Notes: generated by a model not told the origin, from the letters alone. A stretch of 64,000 nt of DNA from Eremochloa ophiuroides (GCA_038502445.1 JAHLJS010000007.1:75423649-75487648); one strand, 5' to 3'. Shown: positions 12,160 through 24,314, numbered from the stretch's first letter. Translations and numbers: made by a program.

Positions 12160-12490
12160 TGAATAGACAACACAAACTAATCAATCACATAGATTAAATC
12201 TACGTAAATAAGTGGCTAAGTCACAACCTTCCACCTAAATAAAATTTACCTAAACAATATAAACCTAAAATATACATCAGTATATACCTAAAATATACAT
12301 CAGTATTAGCACACCTACAACCTAAAATATACATCAAACCTAAAATCCTAAACCAAATCCTAAACATAACCCTAACTAATAACCTAAACACACCATAAAT
12401 CCTACTAAAATCCTAAATCAAATTACCACTGCACCCTAGATCAATAGATAACTACTTCCTATTCCAAATCTTAAAGATAATCCTACTAAA
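12160..12490 (-). promoter_or_regulatory. A/C-rich leader upstream of hAT transposase start
   Basis: This stretch has many degenerate CCTAAA/AACCCTAA words, telo-box-like when read on either strand, and lies just 5' of the transposase ATG. It is probably part of the 5' UTR or promoter. The same stretch precedes copy 2 (39640-39990), which carries an extra 12-bp or so insertion (TATCAACATC). Confidence 0.4.
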
Positions 12491-13050
12491 AATGCTCAAG
12501 AAAAAAAAGAAACAACCTTACCTGCCGAAACCGGCGAAACCGCGCGGTTACCGGTTGAAACCGGCCGAGAAACCGGTGCAACCGCCCGGTACCCGGCGGA
12601 TCCGCGCGCGCGTCGGTATCCCGGTCTTACCGACCGGTATACCGGTCCTACCGGCCGGTAAGAAAGCGGCGGCGAGCGGACGAGCGGGGAGGCGGCGGTT
12701 TCGGCGGCTGCGGCGCGGAGGGGGGAAATGGGGGGTGGCTCTGCCCCCCCGTGACCCAGGGTGCCGTTTTGTGCCCGTTCGGGCCTAATGGGCCTAACGG
12801 GCCTTAACGGGCCTTTTTTTTACTTCGGGACTTCGAAAAAAATTCTAAATGTAGTCAAATTTGAAAAATTTTGACGCCATTGGAATCTATAAATCATGAA
12901 GTATTTTTAGGAATTTTTTTACCATTTTCCCTCCGATTTTAAATTTGAAATTTCGGTTTTTTCAAACCGGCCGGTACCGGTACCGGTCCGGACCGGTATG
13001 ACCGGTAACCGGCCGGTTACCGCGGTATTCCGTCGGTAAATAAAACCCTG

Positions 13051-13785
13051 CATGCCGCTCAACTGATGGCTAGCGGCTGCTGGTATTGGGTTGGGCAAGG
13101 AGGCAACGCTGCTAGTTAACTCTGGTGGGATCAAAGTGTTGGGTGACCAGGACTCCAGGAGTAAGGTTGCTGCAGCCAGGGCTGAAAACCAGCAGAGAAA
13201 ATGGGGGTTTGGGAGAGCGGGGGGTGGGGAGGCGTGCTGATATAACCACACCTTTTGTTTACATTGTTTATGTTGGAGCCGCTAGGACTGCATAGGAAGT
13301 AACCTGGTGGCCTTGGTGAGGGCAAGACGCTGACCTGGTGGCCTGCGTTGAGAGGAAAGCGGGAGAAATTTTAATCGTTCTCCAGCTGACTTTAATTGAC
13401 TTGAGCGTTCAAATACATATAAGGACTCCATGGATCGCTTCAGTTTAGCGTTACTTCATTCGCGCTGTGGCCATTTGCCGGCTGGTTTATTTTGTTACGT
13501 TTTGTCCGCCTTTTGCTGGCTGTTTTTTTTTTCTGTGTTGCCTATGGCCAGAAAACTTTGTAAGAATTGAACGGATTCTACCTGTCGGTAGACGAAGCGT
13601 GGACTCATACATCCATGTTGTGATTGCATACAGCTGCATCATGCCGGCGCCCAAGTTGACGCTTCCTCCTCTTATACACTTTTGCCGACCATAACATCTC
13701 GAGCTGGAAGGTAGGGTGACTGGGTGAGCGGCATGAAATGCGTCGAGGGTAGCTTTAGCTTTGGGCAGTCCAGCCCACTACACAA
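13051..13785. other. host-like flank of hAT copy 1, no assigned gene
   Basis: The sequence continues from 7829 across the hAT insertion. A stop-free plus frame 13072-13239 reads like real protein (contains LGKEATLLVNSGGIKVLGDQ) but I do not recognise it. The remainder, 13250-13785, has no frame or repeat that I can name. The decayed gypsy pol begins near 13786. Confidence 0.3.
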
Positions 13786-13792
13786 GGATATC

Positions 13793-14415
13793 CTAGACAT
13801 CACGGCGAAGGCTGGCACCACGCACACGTTCCGGCAGGGGGAGGCGGCCATGCTGGAAGACGTCGTGGATGCGGGCGCCGTCCGGAAGCTGTAGATTATA
13901 CGACACCAGGCCCACCTGTGCTAGCACTTGGTACGGCCTCTCGTAACGCAGTCCCAGTTTGCCGAGCCTACCGGTGATGAGCAACTGAGCTTCACTACAA
14001 GAAATGCTTGATTTTGTGACATAAAATCCATTTATGACGCGGGTTTTTTGACATTAATTATCATACAGTTTATGTCATAATACGTTGGTTATGACATGAT
14101 TTTATGTCATAAAACATGAATTATGTCATAAAATATACGCAATCTTCTTTTGACATTGCACTTTTGTCATAATATACATAACCGATGTCATAATTGACAT
14201 AACTAATGTCATAATTCACATAACTATGTCATAATTAATGTCAAAAAACCCGCGTCACAAATGGATTTTATGTCAAAAAATCAAGCATTTCTTGTAGTGC
14301 TTGTCGGTACAGGATGCGGAGCCAAACATAGCCACCTGGGGCGAACTGAACATCCCGATGATGACGATCATATTGACGACGAGCGTACTCCTGGGGCTGG
14401 AGAAGCCGTGTGTAG
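13793..14415 (-). pseudogene. gypsy integrase, C-terminal part
   Basis: Downstream of the CACTA-1 insertion the frame reads QEYARRQYDRHHRDVQF and GGYVWLRILYR, then is cut by the 13993-14299 MITE. It resumes with LGKLGLRYERPYQVLAQVG and LQLPDGARIHDVF, the typical post-core region of plant gypsy integrases. Sequence similarity is lost near 13786, so the 3' end, including the LTR, is missing. Confidence 0.75.
13993..14299. mobile_element. CACTA-type MITE (307 bp)
   Basis: Perfect CACTACAAGAAATGCTTGAT ends in inverted orientation extend to about 70-bp TIRs, and the whole element is nearly palindromic (TTATGTCATAA-type interior). It is flanked by a 3-bp duplication CTT (13990-13992 and 14300-14302), as expected for CACTA elements. 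It is non-coding. Confidence 0.92.
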
Positions 14416-14439
14416 CACTAGTACACAGAAGTTTTGTAG

Positions 14440-14700
14440 TGGCGGTTGATAAGCTATCTTCACTGGCGTTTCACAGGACCGTCAGTGGAAGAGGCCAGTG
14501 AAAATAAATCTTTCCACTGGCGGTTGTCTGTGAACCACCAGTGGAAATATATTTACACTGGCGGTTCCTTAAGCAAGCCGCCAGTGTAAATACATTTCCA
14601 CTGGCGGTTTTCTTAAGAAACCTGGCGGTTTTCTTAAAGAACCGCCAGTGGAAGTATATTTCCACTAGCGGTTCACATGCAACCGCCAGTGGAGATTGCC
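14440..14700. repeat. CACTA-1 left subterminal repeat cluster
   Basis: There are about ten copies of CACTGGCGGTT / AACCGCCAGTG in alternating orientation with short spacers, the expected binding array for an element-encoded DNA-binding protein. Confidence 0.85.
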
Positions 14701-15229
14701 GTCCTTTTTAGCGAATTTCAGCCCCCTACCCGACCATATATATGTATTTATTTATTTATTATAGATATTAAACTGTATTAGATCATGATCAAATATATCA
14801 AAATAAAATTTAATTATTATATAGTATATTTATGTACATCAAATGACTGTGCTCATAATATACACATATATATATGTTCATCAAAGTTACATGTGATAAC
14901 ATCTCAAATTTACACATCCAATTAATAACCCTCTCGGGTAAGCTCTAGCATGCTGATTTCCGTTAACTCTCTGAACTCTTCACTTACTAGAGTGTCTTCA
15001 TTATCGTGATAATTTTCGTTGCTTGGAATAACATGTTTCATGATGAATGAGCACATGTCCTCAACTATATTGTATAAAGTCTCCGTGCTCATGTTCTGCG
15101 CCTTGAGTTTTTATAATTCCGCAACTGTAGTTACATATAACTATATTAATTAATATGTATAAACATCATATTTTGCATTTGTAACTTTAAGGTTATAATG
15201 ACTATTACTTACCTTATCAACGTTCTTGA

Positions 15230-18200
15230 TGTACCGTCCGGACTCCCTCATAAACTCACAGACATAGAATCCGCAGTGGACCGATCTGGGTGGTTGCTTG
15301 TGGCACTATATATGTAAACAGATAAGCGAATATTTAATTAGTTGCAATATTGTCTTATGTGTTGTGTACATGGATGATAAATATGTAGTCATAAATAACT
15401 AACATACTGGCCACTTGTAATTTATTGTTAATAGTCCTTTTTTGCTTTTGTCGTGCTTTCCGCCTTTTAGTTTATACCACATATATGCCCTATGATTTCG
15501 AAAGAATCACCCAAGTTATATATTCTCAATGTAAACTCTCGTCGAGAAAAGAATGCAAATATTTCTCGGCTTACGTACCTCTCTAAGAAGGTCAAGAATG
15601 GCGCATACGTAGTGGGATCAACATCTGCGGAGTCGAAGACAAGCACCCTTCCCTGTCTTGGATAAATATAAAAACAAATCCAATGGTCCCTGCACGAATC
15701 AAGTTCTCGTGATGCATGTGTTGGGGCCACATATATATATATATATATGGATTAATTAGACAATAATAACATTAATTGCAAAAAGAAACTCGAGCTTACC
15801 TAAGTTGTATAGGGCTATTATGACTTGTCTATCTTGAAATTGAAGCATTGAATTTTCTAAGTATAGGCAGTATCTGTCTTCCATCTCTCTTTCTAGCTTA
15901 GTAATAATCTGCTTAGCTTCTTCCTCAGTCTTGTCCTTCAATTTGTCATTGTCCTTTCTGATCCTGAATGTGTGCCGCTCCTCTCATATTTCGGTGGGGT
16001 CGAGATAGCCAATCCTCTCTTCTGCGTGTGAATAAGGATCGATACCAAATCTCTCCTCCTGTTGGTCATGATGTAGTCTGTAAGGCACATGTGCAAATGA
16101 ATCTCATAGACTGAAACATAATACATCAAAATAATAATCAAGTAAGTATATGAGCAACACTTACAATGCCCACACTATTACGAGCTGAATGTTGAGTCTC
16201 TTGAGGTTCATCATCAAGTGCATGTCCTCGAACGTGACCACAGCTTTACTTCGCCCGTTCGTAAAAGCTCTTGGTGGTATACATACGCTCAGAGCGTCGA
16301 TGCCAACAGAAGCTGCTCTCATGTACCAGTCACGCATTCTTTTAATTAGAGATGGGATTTTGGTTACCTTTTCCCAAGTGAGAAGCGGCCTGCCCGGCAC
16401 ATATGTATCAGGGACATTTTCATAATCATCTTTCATTGGCTTCCTGATCTGTATGGTCTTCACAGAGGATTTCCCCGATTCCTCAGCCTCAGAACACTCA
16501 ACGACACGACTCGTGCGGCTGCGCGCTATTCCTGACAACCACAGCATGGTCCTAGCAGTTTTTTGCTTTGGCCGGTGTGGAGAGATCATTTTGGGAACAA
16601 CATTCTTCTTTTTTACTGGTGGAGGGGTTTTTTCTTTGGTTTGTGGGGCTGACGGGGTCGATGTTTGCTCATGTTGTTTCTCTTGTGGGCCCGTTGGGGT
16701 CGATGTTTCCTCAGGTTATTTCTCTTTGCTTGCTGGGGAAGGTGGATAGTTGATAGGAGATGCTGGTGGCGGAGGTTCTAGAATTGGATGCACAGGCGAA
16801 TTTGGTGAGTTAGGAAGAGGCCGGTTAGGTGATGACGACAGCGGTGCGTCATTATGAATGCTATGCTCGGTAGATGGTGGTGGCCCACTCAACCTGATGT
16901 CTCGCCTAGGCCAAAGGATGAAATTCTTGATGGCTTGTCCCAGTGTTTCAATGCCCTCGGGTGCAGGGATGTCTAACATGTCATCCTTGTGTCCTTGCAC
17001 TACGGTCACCACTTCGACCCTGCAGTACTCATCTGGAATGTTTGCACTATGAAACGTTCGTCCAGGGATTGCGAAGCCAGTGCCTACTTTCCTAGTACGA
17101 ACATTGGTAATGCCATAACTTATGACTAGTGAGCAAGGCGTTGGCACGTCAATGGCATCAACTGGATAGCGAACCTTTGCCGTAGACGCGACACTGCTTG
17201 GAGCATTTGCAGACTGTGCTATCAACTGCTGAGCTCCCAAGGGCTGTGTCACCGGCACCAGCTGCATCTGCGGAGATTGTTGGGTGTTCGTCCTTTGTTG
17301 AACAGTAGACATAACACCCACCAATTGCTGTGCAAGCTCGGTATCAAGATTTGCTACTAATTTAGTCACTGTCTTTGAAGGCTTGCTTTGCCTGCTCCTA
17401 AAAAAATCTTTCAAGTCCTCCTTGTATCGATCACGCTTCTTGTACATTCCGGCCCACTCCTCGCCGAATCCTTCTTTCCATCCTAGCCTTGACGAGATGC
17501 CTCGTACACGACCAGGGTGCTCAGGGTTACCAAGACCAAGAGTAAGGATGTCCCGCTCCCTTTGTGGCCTGGCACTTCCTTCCTTCACATGAGCTGCCGC
17601 CTCATAAATATTCTTCGCGGCTTCTTCAACCATTGGATCAGGAAAAGATGCACTTGACTCAGATATTTCTCTTGGTTTGCGAGCACGAAGCTAGTTCGCG
17701 CTCCTTTCGCCAAGTTCCTCAGACAACACTGGCAACCCTGCTGCCTTCTTCGTAGCCTCTTCTTCCCTCCATTTGGGAACCTGCCGCTTGTAACCACCTG
17801 TGCCAAGGTGGTGGTGGTACTTGTTCTTCTTAGCAAGTGCTGAGTTCGCTTGGCTCCGGGCCAAGAATTCTGGGTTAGTCTTCTGCTCTTTGAAAAGAGC
17901 CCACTGACCTTCTGTAATGTTGTACTTTCTGGTGGGGTCCAACCCTGTCTTCACATACGTCCTGTTCAATTCAGACCTCCAGTTGCGAAATGTGATAGCC
18001 AACTGCCTCATTGCATAACCCTTTACGAGTTCCTCTGAACCCCGAGACAGAACAAACTTTTTTTATAACTTTTGCCATAAGTTTGCCTTGACTGAATTTG
18101 GCACATCTTTCCACTGAGATATTGTGATATCAAAATTATCCCTAACTAAGAAACCAATCGCGTTCCGAAACTTAGCTTGCACCTCTTGTGGAGTTAGGGG

Positions 18201-18624
18201 CTCTCCTTTTACACTTACGTCTAGCACCCTATATGTGTTATTATCCCACTTGTTTGATCCCCTGTCACCTCATTTCCGATCACTCAGTTTCCTCTTCCTT
18301 GATTCTTCAGTGCTCGTATCGGTAGGTTCTGGCCCTTGGTTTTCGTGTTGCAATTCTTCTTCTACTAGTTGTCGCATTTGAACACGACCTCCTGTTCATA
18401 AAATTGGGCGCACACATCAAATCATGGATGAGTACATATATAGTTAGAAGGGATTCGTTGAACTCCGTGTATGTTACCTCGTCTTCTCGTGGATCGTAAG
18501 TAGGGTTGCGCTCCATTTCACGACGAGCCTTTCTATCTACGCTGGGACACGGATCACTTGGACTTTGATATTGTTGCTCACTCGGCTCGTTATGTTGAGA
18601 GGACTCTGATGGTGAAGTCGTCAT
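15230..18624 (-). pseudogene. CACTA-1 gene 2: Transposase_24-like protein with Ulp1/C48 protease domain
   Basis: The start is ATG at 18624 (MTTSPSESSQHNEPSEQQYQ). The N-terminal half has the Ptta/En-Spm Transposase_24 character, with ISQWKDVPNSVKANLWQKL near 18070-18130 and ITEGQWALFKEQKTNPEFLA. A basic, glutamine-rich middle and a region like DUF8039 (AIDVPTPCSLVISYG) follow. The C-terminal part, spread over several exons, is a Ulp1/C48-like cysteine protease. The histidine is in DHWICFYI, the aspartate in VLVFDSADVDP (15600-15690), and Gln/Cys in QPPRSVHCGFYVCEF (about 15245-15290). In-frame stops at 18270, 18063 and 17691 break the reading frame. Such second genes are thought to supply DNA-binding and SUMO-protease-like functions. 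The role here is inferred. Confidence 0.75.
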
Positions 18625-18829
18625 CGCGGTAATCTAACATGAAATATGAAATAAGACCTCGCAATTTGCATATAAATACATATATAAGCATGAAATACAC
18701 ACATATAACCATGAAGTAGGGTCGCCCATTTATTTCCTTAGAATTGGAGGAATTAAAATACACATATCACACATACAGTCACATATAGTGAAATACACAT
18801 GATAATTGTCACATATACATATACACTTA

Positions 18830-19150
18830 AAAAGAAACTCTGCTAAAATAAAATAAAAACCTAAACTAAACCTTAAACTAAACCCTAAACCAAAATCTAA
18901 AATAAACCTAACTAAAGAATTAAATCCTAATTAAAACAAAACCTAAACTAAACCCTAAACCAAAATCTAAAATAAACCTAACTAAAGAATTAAATCCTAA
19001 TTAAAACAAACTTAAGCTAAACCCTAAACCAAAATCTAATTAAACTAAAAACCTAATTAACCTAAAACCTAATTAACCTAAAATCTAATTAACCTAAAAC
19101 CTAACTAAACTAAAACCTAAGTAGAAAACCTAATTAAATTAAAAAATAAA
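18830..19150. repeat. telo-box-like A/C-rich array
   Basis: The sequence is repeats of CTAAACCCTAAACCAAAATC and CCTAATTAA-type words, including one nearly exact direct duplication of about 75 bp (18860-19010). It lies in the 5' leader of gene 2. A T/G-rich counterpart (TAGGGTTTAGGGTTT) lies at 19868-19925. Confidence 0.6.
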
Positions 19151-19164
19151 ATAGAAAACCTAAC

Positions 19165-19575
19165 TAGCAGGCCGGCCCATGAGCAAGCGCAGAGCCGTCG
19201 CCAACGGCAGCCACCACCACCGCGCCACCACATGCCACTCGCGCCGCCGCGCGGGCACGCCAGTCGCCAGAAACCTGCACATAGTATAAGGAGCTCGGTG
19301 GAGCGCGGGCGCGGGCTTACCGGTCAGGGAGCTCGGTGGAGCACGGTGCGGCGCGGCACGACGGAGGCACGGTGCGGCGCGGCACGACGGAGGCACGGTG
19401 CGGGGTGACGGGGGCGTGGCCGTGCGGCACGGCGGCACGGCTGTGGCGAGGCGCGTGGTGGGGCGAGCGCACGGCTACGGCAAGGTCACAGCAGCGGCTA
19501 GGGCATGCGCGCGGCGAGGGCACGGCTGCGGCGAGGGCACGGAAAAATCCGGCAGCCTGACGGCGTCGGGGAAGA
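19165..19575 (-). promoter_or_regulatory. GC-rich leader of CACTA-1 gene 2
   Basis: This is a sharply GC-rich island between the TATA box at 19621 and the gene 2 start, flanked by telo-box-like sequence. It includes short direct repeats (GCACGGTGCGGCGCGGCACG, twice near 19335-19400). It is probably 5' UTR or first intron, or a captured promoter segment. No protein is claimed. Confidence 0.35.
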
Positions 19576-19620
19576 AATAGCGGGCTCCTCCAAACTTAGC
19601 GAAATTTTGGACGAGAGTGT

Positions 19621-19632
19621 GTGATATATACC
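19621..19632 (-). promoter_or_regulatory. TATA box of CACTA-1 gene 2
   Basis: The minus strand reads GGTATATATCAC, about 10 bp downstream of the internal ACTGGCGGTT cluster, matching the arrangement before the transposase gene at 24315-24326. Confidence 0.55.
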
Positions 19633-19639
19633 GGGAAGA

Positions 19640-19835
19640 TTAGTACTGGCGTTTGTCCTAAGGAACTGCCAGTGTAAATATTTGTACTGCCGGTTGTCCT
19701 CAGGAACCGCCAATGTAAATAATTTACACTGGCGGTTCTCATTGTGAACCGCCAGTGTAAATAATTTACACAGGCGGTTCACGTTGTGAAATTTACACTG
19801 GCGGTTCCTGAGGACAACCGCCAGTACAAATAATT
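19640..19835. repeat. CACTA-1 internal cluster of subterminal motif
   Basis: Seven or so copies of ACTGGCGGTT / AACCGCCAGT lie in both orientations, far from either end, between the transposase gene and gene 2. Spacing and spacers resemble the terminal clusters. No CACTA ends or target duplication border it, so it does not look like a nested MITE. Confidence 0.8.
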
Positions 19836-20062
19836 TTAAATTTAATTATTCAATAAAGAGTCTATATGTTAGGGTTTAGGGTTTAGCTAGGGTTTTAAGG
19901 TTTAGGGTTTACCTAGGGGTTTAGGGAAAATGTAAACATGTTAAAATAGAGAAATGTAAACATGTTAAGATAGAAAAGTGTAAACATGTTCAAACGCATA
20001 AATGGTAGCATAGGATACATGTTGAAATAGAAATGAATTACATGACAAATGACAAATAGAAT

Positions 20063-23000
20063 CTAGCTAGCTACTGTTCTTCCTTGTCCATCGGTGCGCA
20101 CCCATGGCAACGAACTTTGTGGGATGCTTCGCTCAACGTGTCTTATCTTCACTGGATGGTCTACGAAGAGAGACATGTCGCTGAATTAGTTAAAATCATC
20201 CAGATCAGTTACACCATCAACTCCTAGAGCTCGTTGCTTCCCAGGGAAAACTATATGCTTCGGCTTGTCGTAACTTTTCTTCTCATTTTTAGAAAGGATT
20301 TGTTCAGCATAGAAGATCTATGCGGCACGGTTAGCAAGGATCCACGGGTCATCTTTGTAACCTACCGTACTTAGATCAAGAACTCTGAGCCCATAGTTGT
20401 CCACTATGACATGTTTGTCTTCAACCCATTGACATCGAAACACAGGTATCTGAAATGTACCATAGTCTAGTTCCCATATGTCCTCAACGAAGCCAAAGTA
20501 TGTACTAATCTCACCAGTTGCATCATCTATGGTCTAGCATCGAACACAACTGTTTTGTGCCATGCTCTTTTTGTCCTTGGACTTGGTACAAAATGTAAAG
20601 CCACTGATGTCGTAGGTTTGCCATGTCGTGACCTGGCGTGATGGTCCACACGACAACTTCTTGATGGTCTGTTCCTCAAACGTTTCCCCATCTGAAATGT
20701 CCTGCTCCCTTAGCCATGCGATGAACCGACGCTTGTGCTCCTGCTTGACCCAATCGTCCGTGTGGCCACCATTATGTTGGCGAAGATCATTCATGTGACG
20801 CTCGATCAAAGGATCCATTATCGAGAGCTGATGTAGGATGCTATAGTGTGCTTCGAGGACTACCTTGTAATCTGACGGGATAAAAGATTTTCGTCCAGTC
20901 CTCCCACTTACATGCAGCCTACCATCGTGTCGTGACGGGGGCAAAACTATTGCAATCTGGTCTTTTAGAACACTATTGCAGAATGGGCCACCAGAAACAA
21001 TGGCCTCTTCGGTACAGTACCCTTCTATCATGGACGCCTCAGGACAAGCACGAGTTGATACATAGCCATTCAATACTGACTTGAAACGCTCATAAGTCCA
21101 CATCTCATGCAAATACATGGGCCCCAATGCCTCTATTTGCGGCACCAAGTGCGTCACAAGGTGAACCATTATATCAAAGAATGATGGGGGGAAACACATC
21201 TCAAGTTATGACAGAGTCTCCACCGCGAAATCTTGAAGTAACGGCAGCTCATCGCGGTCAATAACCTTCTGTAAGACCTTGTTGAAAAAGTAGCACAACC
21301 TGGTGATTGCCATCTTTAAGAACACCGGATTTATAGCCCTGATGGCAACAGGGAGGAAAGTAGTCAGCATAACATGACAATCATGTGAGTTGTAATTGGT
21401 CAGTGTAAGGTCTTTCATTGACACAATACTCCTTATGCTAGAGCAGAATCTAGATGGAACATTCAAATTTTTCCACCACACACACATCGCACGTTGCTCC
21501 TCTGTGTTGAGGTTGTAGCTTGCTGCCGGAAGGTGGTACTTCCTATTTTCTAGAAGAGCAGGGTGCAGTTCCTTTTTTATGCCCAAATTTACCATGTCCA
21601 TACGTGAGTTGAGTCCATCCTTAGTCTTGCTCTTTATGTCAAACAACGTGCCAATGATGCTTTCAAAGACGTTCTTCTGAACGTGCATACCGTCGATCGC
21701 GTGTCGTATGTCTAACTCTTTTCAGTATGGCAAATACTTGAAGAAAATAGACATCTTCTTGATTGTAGCCCCTGGAGTTGGTTTCACATCCTTTCTTGGT
21801 TTTTCGTCTTTTGTCTTCTTCCCAAAAACAAATTTGATGTTGCTGACTATTCTGAAAACTGTTTGACTTTTACTGTTACCTGATGGAGCAGTAGAATGCA
21901 GTTCATCATTATTGTCGAAGTACTTATCCATCTTTCGCAAGCGGTAACTGTGCCCTTTCGATAAGAACCGTCTATGCCTCATGTACACTATCTTCTTTGA
22001 TGCATCAAGGAACACGTAAGCGGTTCCATCTATGCAGATTACGCATCCAAGCTTTCCCTTGAACTGCCCTGATAATGTAAAGAGAGCAGGGTAATCGTTG
22101 ATTGTCACAAAAATAATTGCATACAGTGTGAAAGTTTCTTGACGGTGCTCGTCCAATATTTCGACTCCTGTTTCCCACAATATTTTCATGTCCTGCATTA
22201 ACGGCTCCAAAAATACATCTATGTCAACGCCGGGTTGCTTAAGTCCAGAAATAAGAATGGTTAGCATAAGGTATTTACGCTTATGCATCAACCAAGGTGG
22301 AAGGTTGTAAATGGTGAGGATCACCAGCCATGTGCTGTGCTTGCTGCTCCTCTCGGCAAATGGATTCATTCCGTTCGTACTCAGAGCGAACCTAACATTT
22401 CTTGGCTCCTTAGCAAATTCTGGATAGTTGGCATTGAAATCTTGCCATTGCTTGCCATTGGCTGGATGTCGTAACTTTCCATCGTTTTTGTGCTCATCTG
22501 AAGCATGCCAGTTCATAAGTTGGGCATCCTCAGCGTTTGCGAACAAACACCTCAATCGATCAATCACGGGAAGGTACCACATCACCAGAGCAGGAATTTT
22601 CTTCTGCGCATAGTAGTCTACTTCTTCTTTATCTTTCCTGGTGGGTTGGGTCTTTTGTTGGGTCTTCTTTCGCTTCTTCCCCGTACACACGGTGGTGGCA
22701 CAATCTTCCTCTCGATAGTCTTTATTCATCTTGTATCTACTTGCACCACAATTAGGACAACTATCCAAATCTTTGTATTCATCATCTCGATATAGCATAC
22801 AATGGTTTCTACATGCGTGGATCTTTTCGACACCCATTGTAAGCGGACTGATTAGCTTCTTTGCGTAGTATGTGTTAGCAGGAACTCTATTCTCCTTCGG
22901 AAGCATGTCTGCGAGAATACTCAAGAACGCATCGAAGTCAGCATCGCACAAACCATACCGGGCTTTTACCATCAATAACTTTAGCACTGACCGCAACGTC

Positions 23001-23548
23001 GTGAAATTTTTCGTGCAACCCTTAGACTCATCGAAAAAAGGCACTTGTGCAGCCTTCCTCATTTCCTCCATACCTTTCATGAAGAAGATAGATGGATCTA
23101 GATGACTACGCAATATTGCATCTAAGAAGTCTGCATCTTCCTCAGCACTAACATTGGGTGGACCATCAGCATTAGGCACAACAGGTTCACTCTGAGGACA
23201 AGGTGTTTGTCTCTCGTGTATGAAATGACATCCGTCAGCAAGCACATCTGTACCATCGACACCGATGTTCACAGGAGTACCAGTTGTGTAAGCTGCAGAG
23301 CTACCCTCTCCATGCTTTGTCCAAATCAGGTAATTCTCCATAAATCCTCGGCACACGAGATGAGAAAATATTGCTTTCGTGTCATCAAATACGATAACAT
23401 TCTTGCAGTCTATGCATGAACAATATATGTGCTTCGTATTTGACCTCTAAGCATGAATCTTAGCGGCATCGATAAACCTCTGCACCTCAGGTATGTATGA
23501 TGGATCAACTCGTGATAAATTATACATCCAGAATGACCTCTCCATCAT
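20063..23548 (-). pseudogene. CACTA-1 TNP2-type transposase
   Basis: This is a transposase of the CACTA/En-Spm superfamily. From ATG 23548 to TAG 20063 is one unspliced frame of 1,162 codons. The order is an N-terminal transposase-associated domain (SFWMYNLSRVDPSYIPEVQR), then the TNP2/Transposase_21 core with a zinc-binding CPNCGASRY near 22740 and IPALVMWYLPVIDRLRCLF. After that come the DUF4218-type part (SHDCHVMLTTFLPVAIR, ERFKSVLNGYVSTRACPEAS) and a DUF4216-type C-terminus (IWELDYGTFQIPVFRCQWV). Six premature stops interrupt it, at 23447, 21722, 21206, 20534, 20318 and 20186, but no frameshift is seen. Every stop can be explained by a single C-to-T or G-to-A change from Gln or Trp codons, the pattern of methyl-cytosine decay. 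It is not translatable as it stands. Confidence 0.92.
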
Positions 23549-24314
23549 TAACTGTAAAAATATAATGAGTTTATTATGACCAATGCAAAATAAAAATGAT
23601 TGTTTATAGATATTATTTAATTAACGAACCTTTTTTCCAGCAACCTTGTTCGAAGAAATACAGATGAAAACCGTTCACTTGAGAATTTTTGAATTTGTAG
23701 ACCTTTGGAACCTTAGTTCACTAACATTTAGAAGAATAATGTGTGTTAAGACTCATTCTCAGTGTCAAAGATTGAAAATTTTGCAAATAATAAAGATAAT
23801 TTATAATAAACAAAATAGAAAACTAATTAACAACCTATTAACATAATTTAAAAATAGAAGAATAATGTGTTCTAACAAAGGACTAAATATAGACACCTAA
23901 TTAAAAAAAATAGAAAAAACTAAAAAAACTAGCTCTCCCTACATGAATACACAAGAGGACACACCATTCATGGAAACAACTAATATAACCTAAATTGAGA
24001 AGTAATTATAAAAAGGGAGAGAAGAGATACACTATCTAACCATCACAAACAACCTAATTTGGATAAATAAAGGCAATAACCTAGCAATCATTCTCTCTAA
24101 CTCATGGCAAACCCTAGATCCAAAAAGTGGCTTAAATTGAGCAAAGTAGATTAAATAAAGGCAAAAGATACATAAACTAACCTTTCTTAGCAACCTCCTC
24201 CAAAGAAATGAAGAAGAAAACCTCCCCCCTTGAATTTCGGCAGATCCGGACCTCCATAAATGCTTCCAATGGCGGCTGGCTGCGAGTAACTGCTCGGTCG
24301 GGGGGAGAAGAAAG

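Larger units (their letters stand above)
7830..13050 (-). mobile_element. hAT transposon, copy 1 (compound left end)
   Basis: The element starts CAGGGTTTT at 7830 and ends AAAACCCTG at 13050, flanked by a perfect 8-bp duplication CATGCCGC (7822-7829 and 13051-13058), the size typical of hAT elements. It encodes a BED/DUF659/hAT-dimerisation transposase on the minus strand. Subterminal regions are packed with ACCGG/CCGGT-type short repeats. An internal second left end (CAGGGTTTTTTATACC at 8233) matches the left end of copy 2 (35702). The sequence between 7830 and 8232 is instead related to the reverse complement of the element's own right end, so the left side is compound. The 8 bases before 8233 are not matched at 13051, so the outer ends are those that were integrated. 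Confidence 0.9.

Noticed and set aside
14440..14700. Regularly spaced inverted repeats that could suggest a CRISPR array
   Set aside because: The motifs alternate in orientation, spacers are not unique and uniform, and the sequence lies at the end of a CACTA transposon in plant DNA.
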